A stretch of 64,000 nucleotides of DNA, taken from contig NZ_JADLRJ010000007.1 in NCBI RefSeq assembly GCF_015477355.1, positions 310,001-374,000 of the forward strand, given 5' to 3'. Shown in pieces: positions 63,677 through 64,000 of this stretch. The stretch is from Nocardia blacklockiae (GTDB taxonomy: Bacteria > Actinomycetota > Actinomycetes > Mycobacteriales > Mycobacteriaceae). Made by a program: the position numbers and the translations under genes. The notes beneath the pieces are model-generated. The model was not told the origin of the DNA, searched no databases, and saw nothing but the letters and a program-made list of their open reading frames with translations. Each line of letters starts with the position of its first letter. Position 1 is the stretch's first letter.

Positions 63677-64000
63677 TCACCTCGACGCGCCGTTCTCTCG
63701 CGCGGTCGCGGGAAACTCCAGGTCGCCGGTGAGATAGCGCTGGAGCGTCGGGCCGACGAGGGGTGCGAGTTCGGCGGGGGTCATCGCGGCGAGCGGTTGT
63801 ACGCCGACCACCTTGCGGGCCACCAGGAGGCCGATCATCTGCGAGGCGGCCAGTAACACTCGGGGGACACCCGTGCCCGGAGGTTCGTCGACGCGCTCCC
63901 GTACGTCGCGCAGCACCACCTCCAGGAGGAACGTCCGGGCCAGCGCCGGGTCGCTGCTGCCGCCGAGGATGCTGCGGAAGGCCGCTACCGCGTGCATGCC
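63677..64000 (-). CDS. TetR-family regulator, C-terminal part
   Basis: Truncated by the window edge. The visible C-terminal 107 residues (...SQMIGLLVARKVVGVQPLAAMTPAELAPLVGPTLQRYLTGDL...) match the ligand-binding end of actinobacterial TetR proteins with the TetR_C_17-type tail. The DNA-binding domain lies beyond the window. Convergent with the Trm112-like gene. Confidence 0.72.
   Translation of the reverse strand, partial: GMHAVAAFRSILGGSSDPALARTFLLEVVLRDVRERVDEPPGTGVPRVLLAASQMIGLLVARKVVGVQPLAAMTPAELAPLVGPTLQRYLTGDLEFPATARENGASR

Overview
The window is GC-rich actinobacterial chromosome with GTG starts, SD-less starts and mycolate-group gene content. The order uvrA, DUF1844 gene, infC-rpmI-rplT, tsnR, pheS-pheT, argC-J-B-D-F-R-G-H is the order I know from Mycobacterium tuberculosis (the Rv1638-Rv1659 neighbourhood). 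The inserted accessory genes (a 2-methylisoborneol/encapsulin operon, many MFS, TetR and XRE genes) fit Nocardia or a close relative better than Mycobacterium. The genus is an inference.

Layout: 33-3697 holds a PAS-PAS-GGDEF diguanylate cyclase, a ketosynthase and an HPF-like ribosome-associated protein. Next come uvrA (3945-6923) and an FAD oxidoreductase/ECF41 sigma pair with a matching ECF41 promoter (6961-9159). A minus-strand block (9254-12019) has two unrecognised proteins, an alpha/beta hydrolase and a DUF1844 protein. The translation block infC (ATC start, long structured leader)-rpmI-rplT-tsnR spans 12072-14717. A lower-GC accessory stretch (14825-19488) carries a HigBA-like toxin-antitoxin pair, a DUF1345 membrane protein between direct repeats, a hydrolase, an XRE/TPR regulator and two small genes. 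From 19494 to 26835 there are a secreted esterase, an MBL hydrolase with a divergent XRE-cupin regulator, an MFS pump with a three-domain C-terminal extension, and a TetR regulator divergent from a second MFS pump. pheST (27137-30767) is followed by a carbohydrate ABC importer lacking its ATPase (30884-33977), a hydrolase and two unrecognised genes, then a D-serine-dehydratase-like enzyme and an amidohydrolase.

The arginine pathway (39742-48623) is complete from N-acetylglutamyl-phosphate reductase to argininosuccinate lyase and includes ArgR. argC and argG share almost identical promoters overlapped by ARG boxes. An SMR pump and threonine ammonia-lyase follow.

The most interesting locus is the minus-strand operon 54611-50278: a family 2B encapsulin shell protein with an inserted cyclic-nucleotide-binding-like domain, a 2-methylisoborneol synthase with a disordered N-terminus carrying likely shell-targeting motifs, a geranyl-diphosphate C-methyltransferase broken by one missing base, and a type I IPP isomerase. 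Together they would isomerise IPP, methylate GPP and cyclise it to 2-MIB, with the cyclase inside a protein nanocompartment.

The right end has a lipase/acyl-CoA-synthetase-like fusion resembling Rv1683, in which hallmark adenylation residues look lost, and an envelope-glycan group (sugar aminotransferase, GT2, YfhO-like protein, GtrA), then a Trm112-like protein and a TetR gene cut by the window edge. I found no tRNA, rRNA, CRISPR array or transposase.
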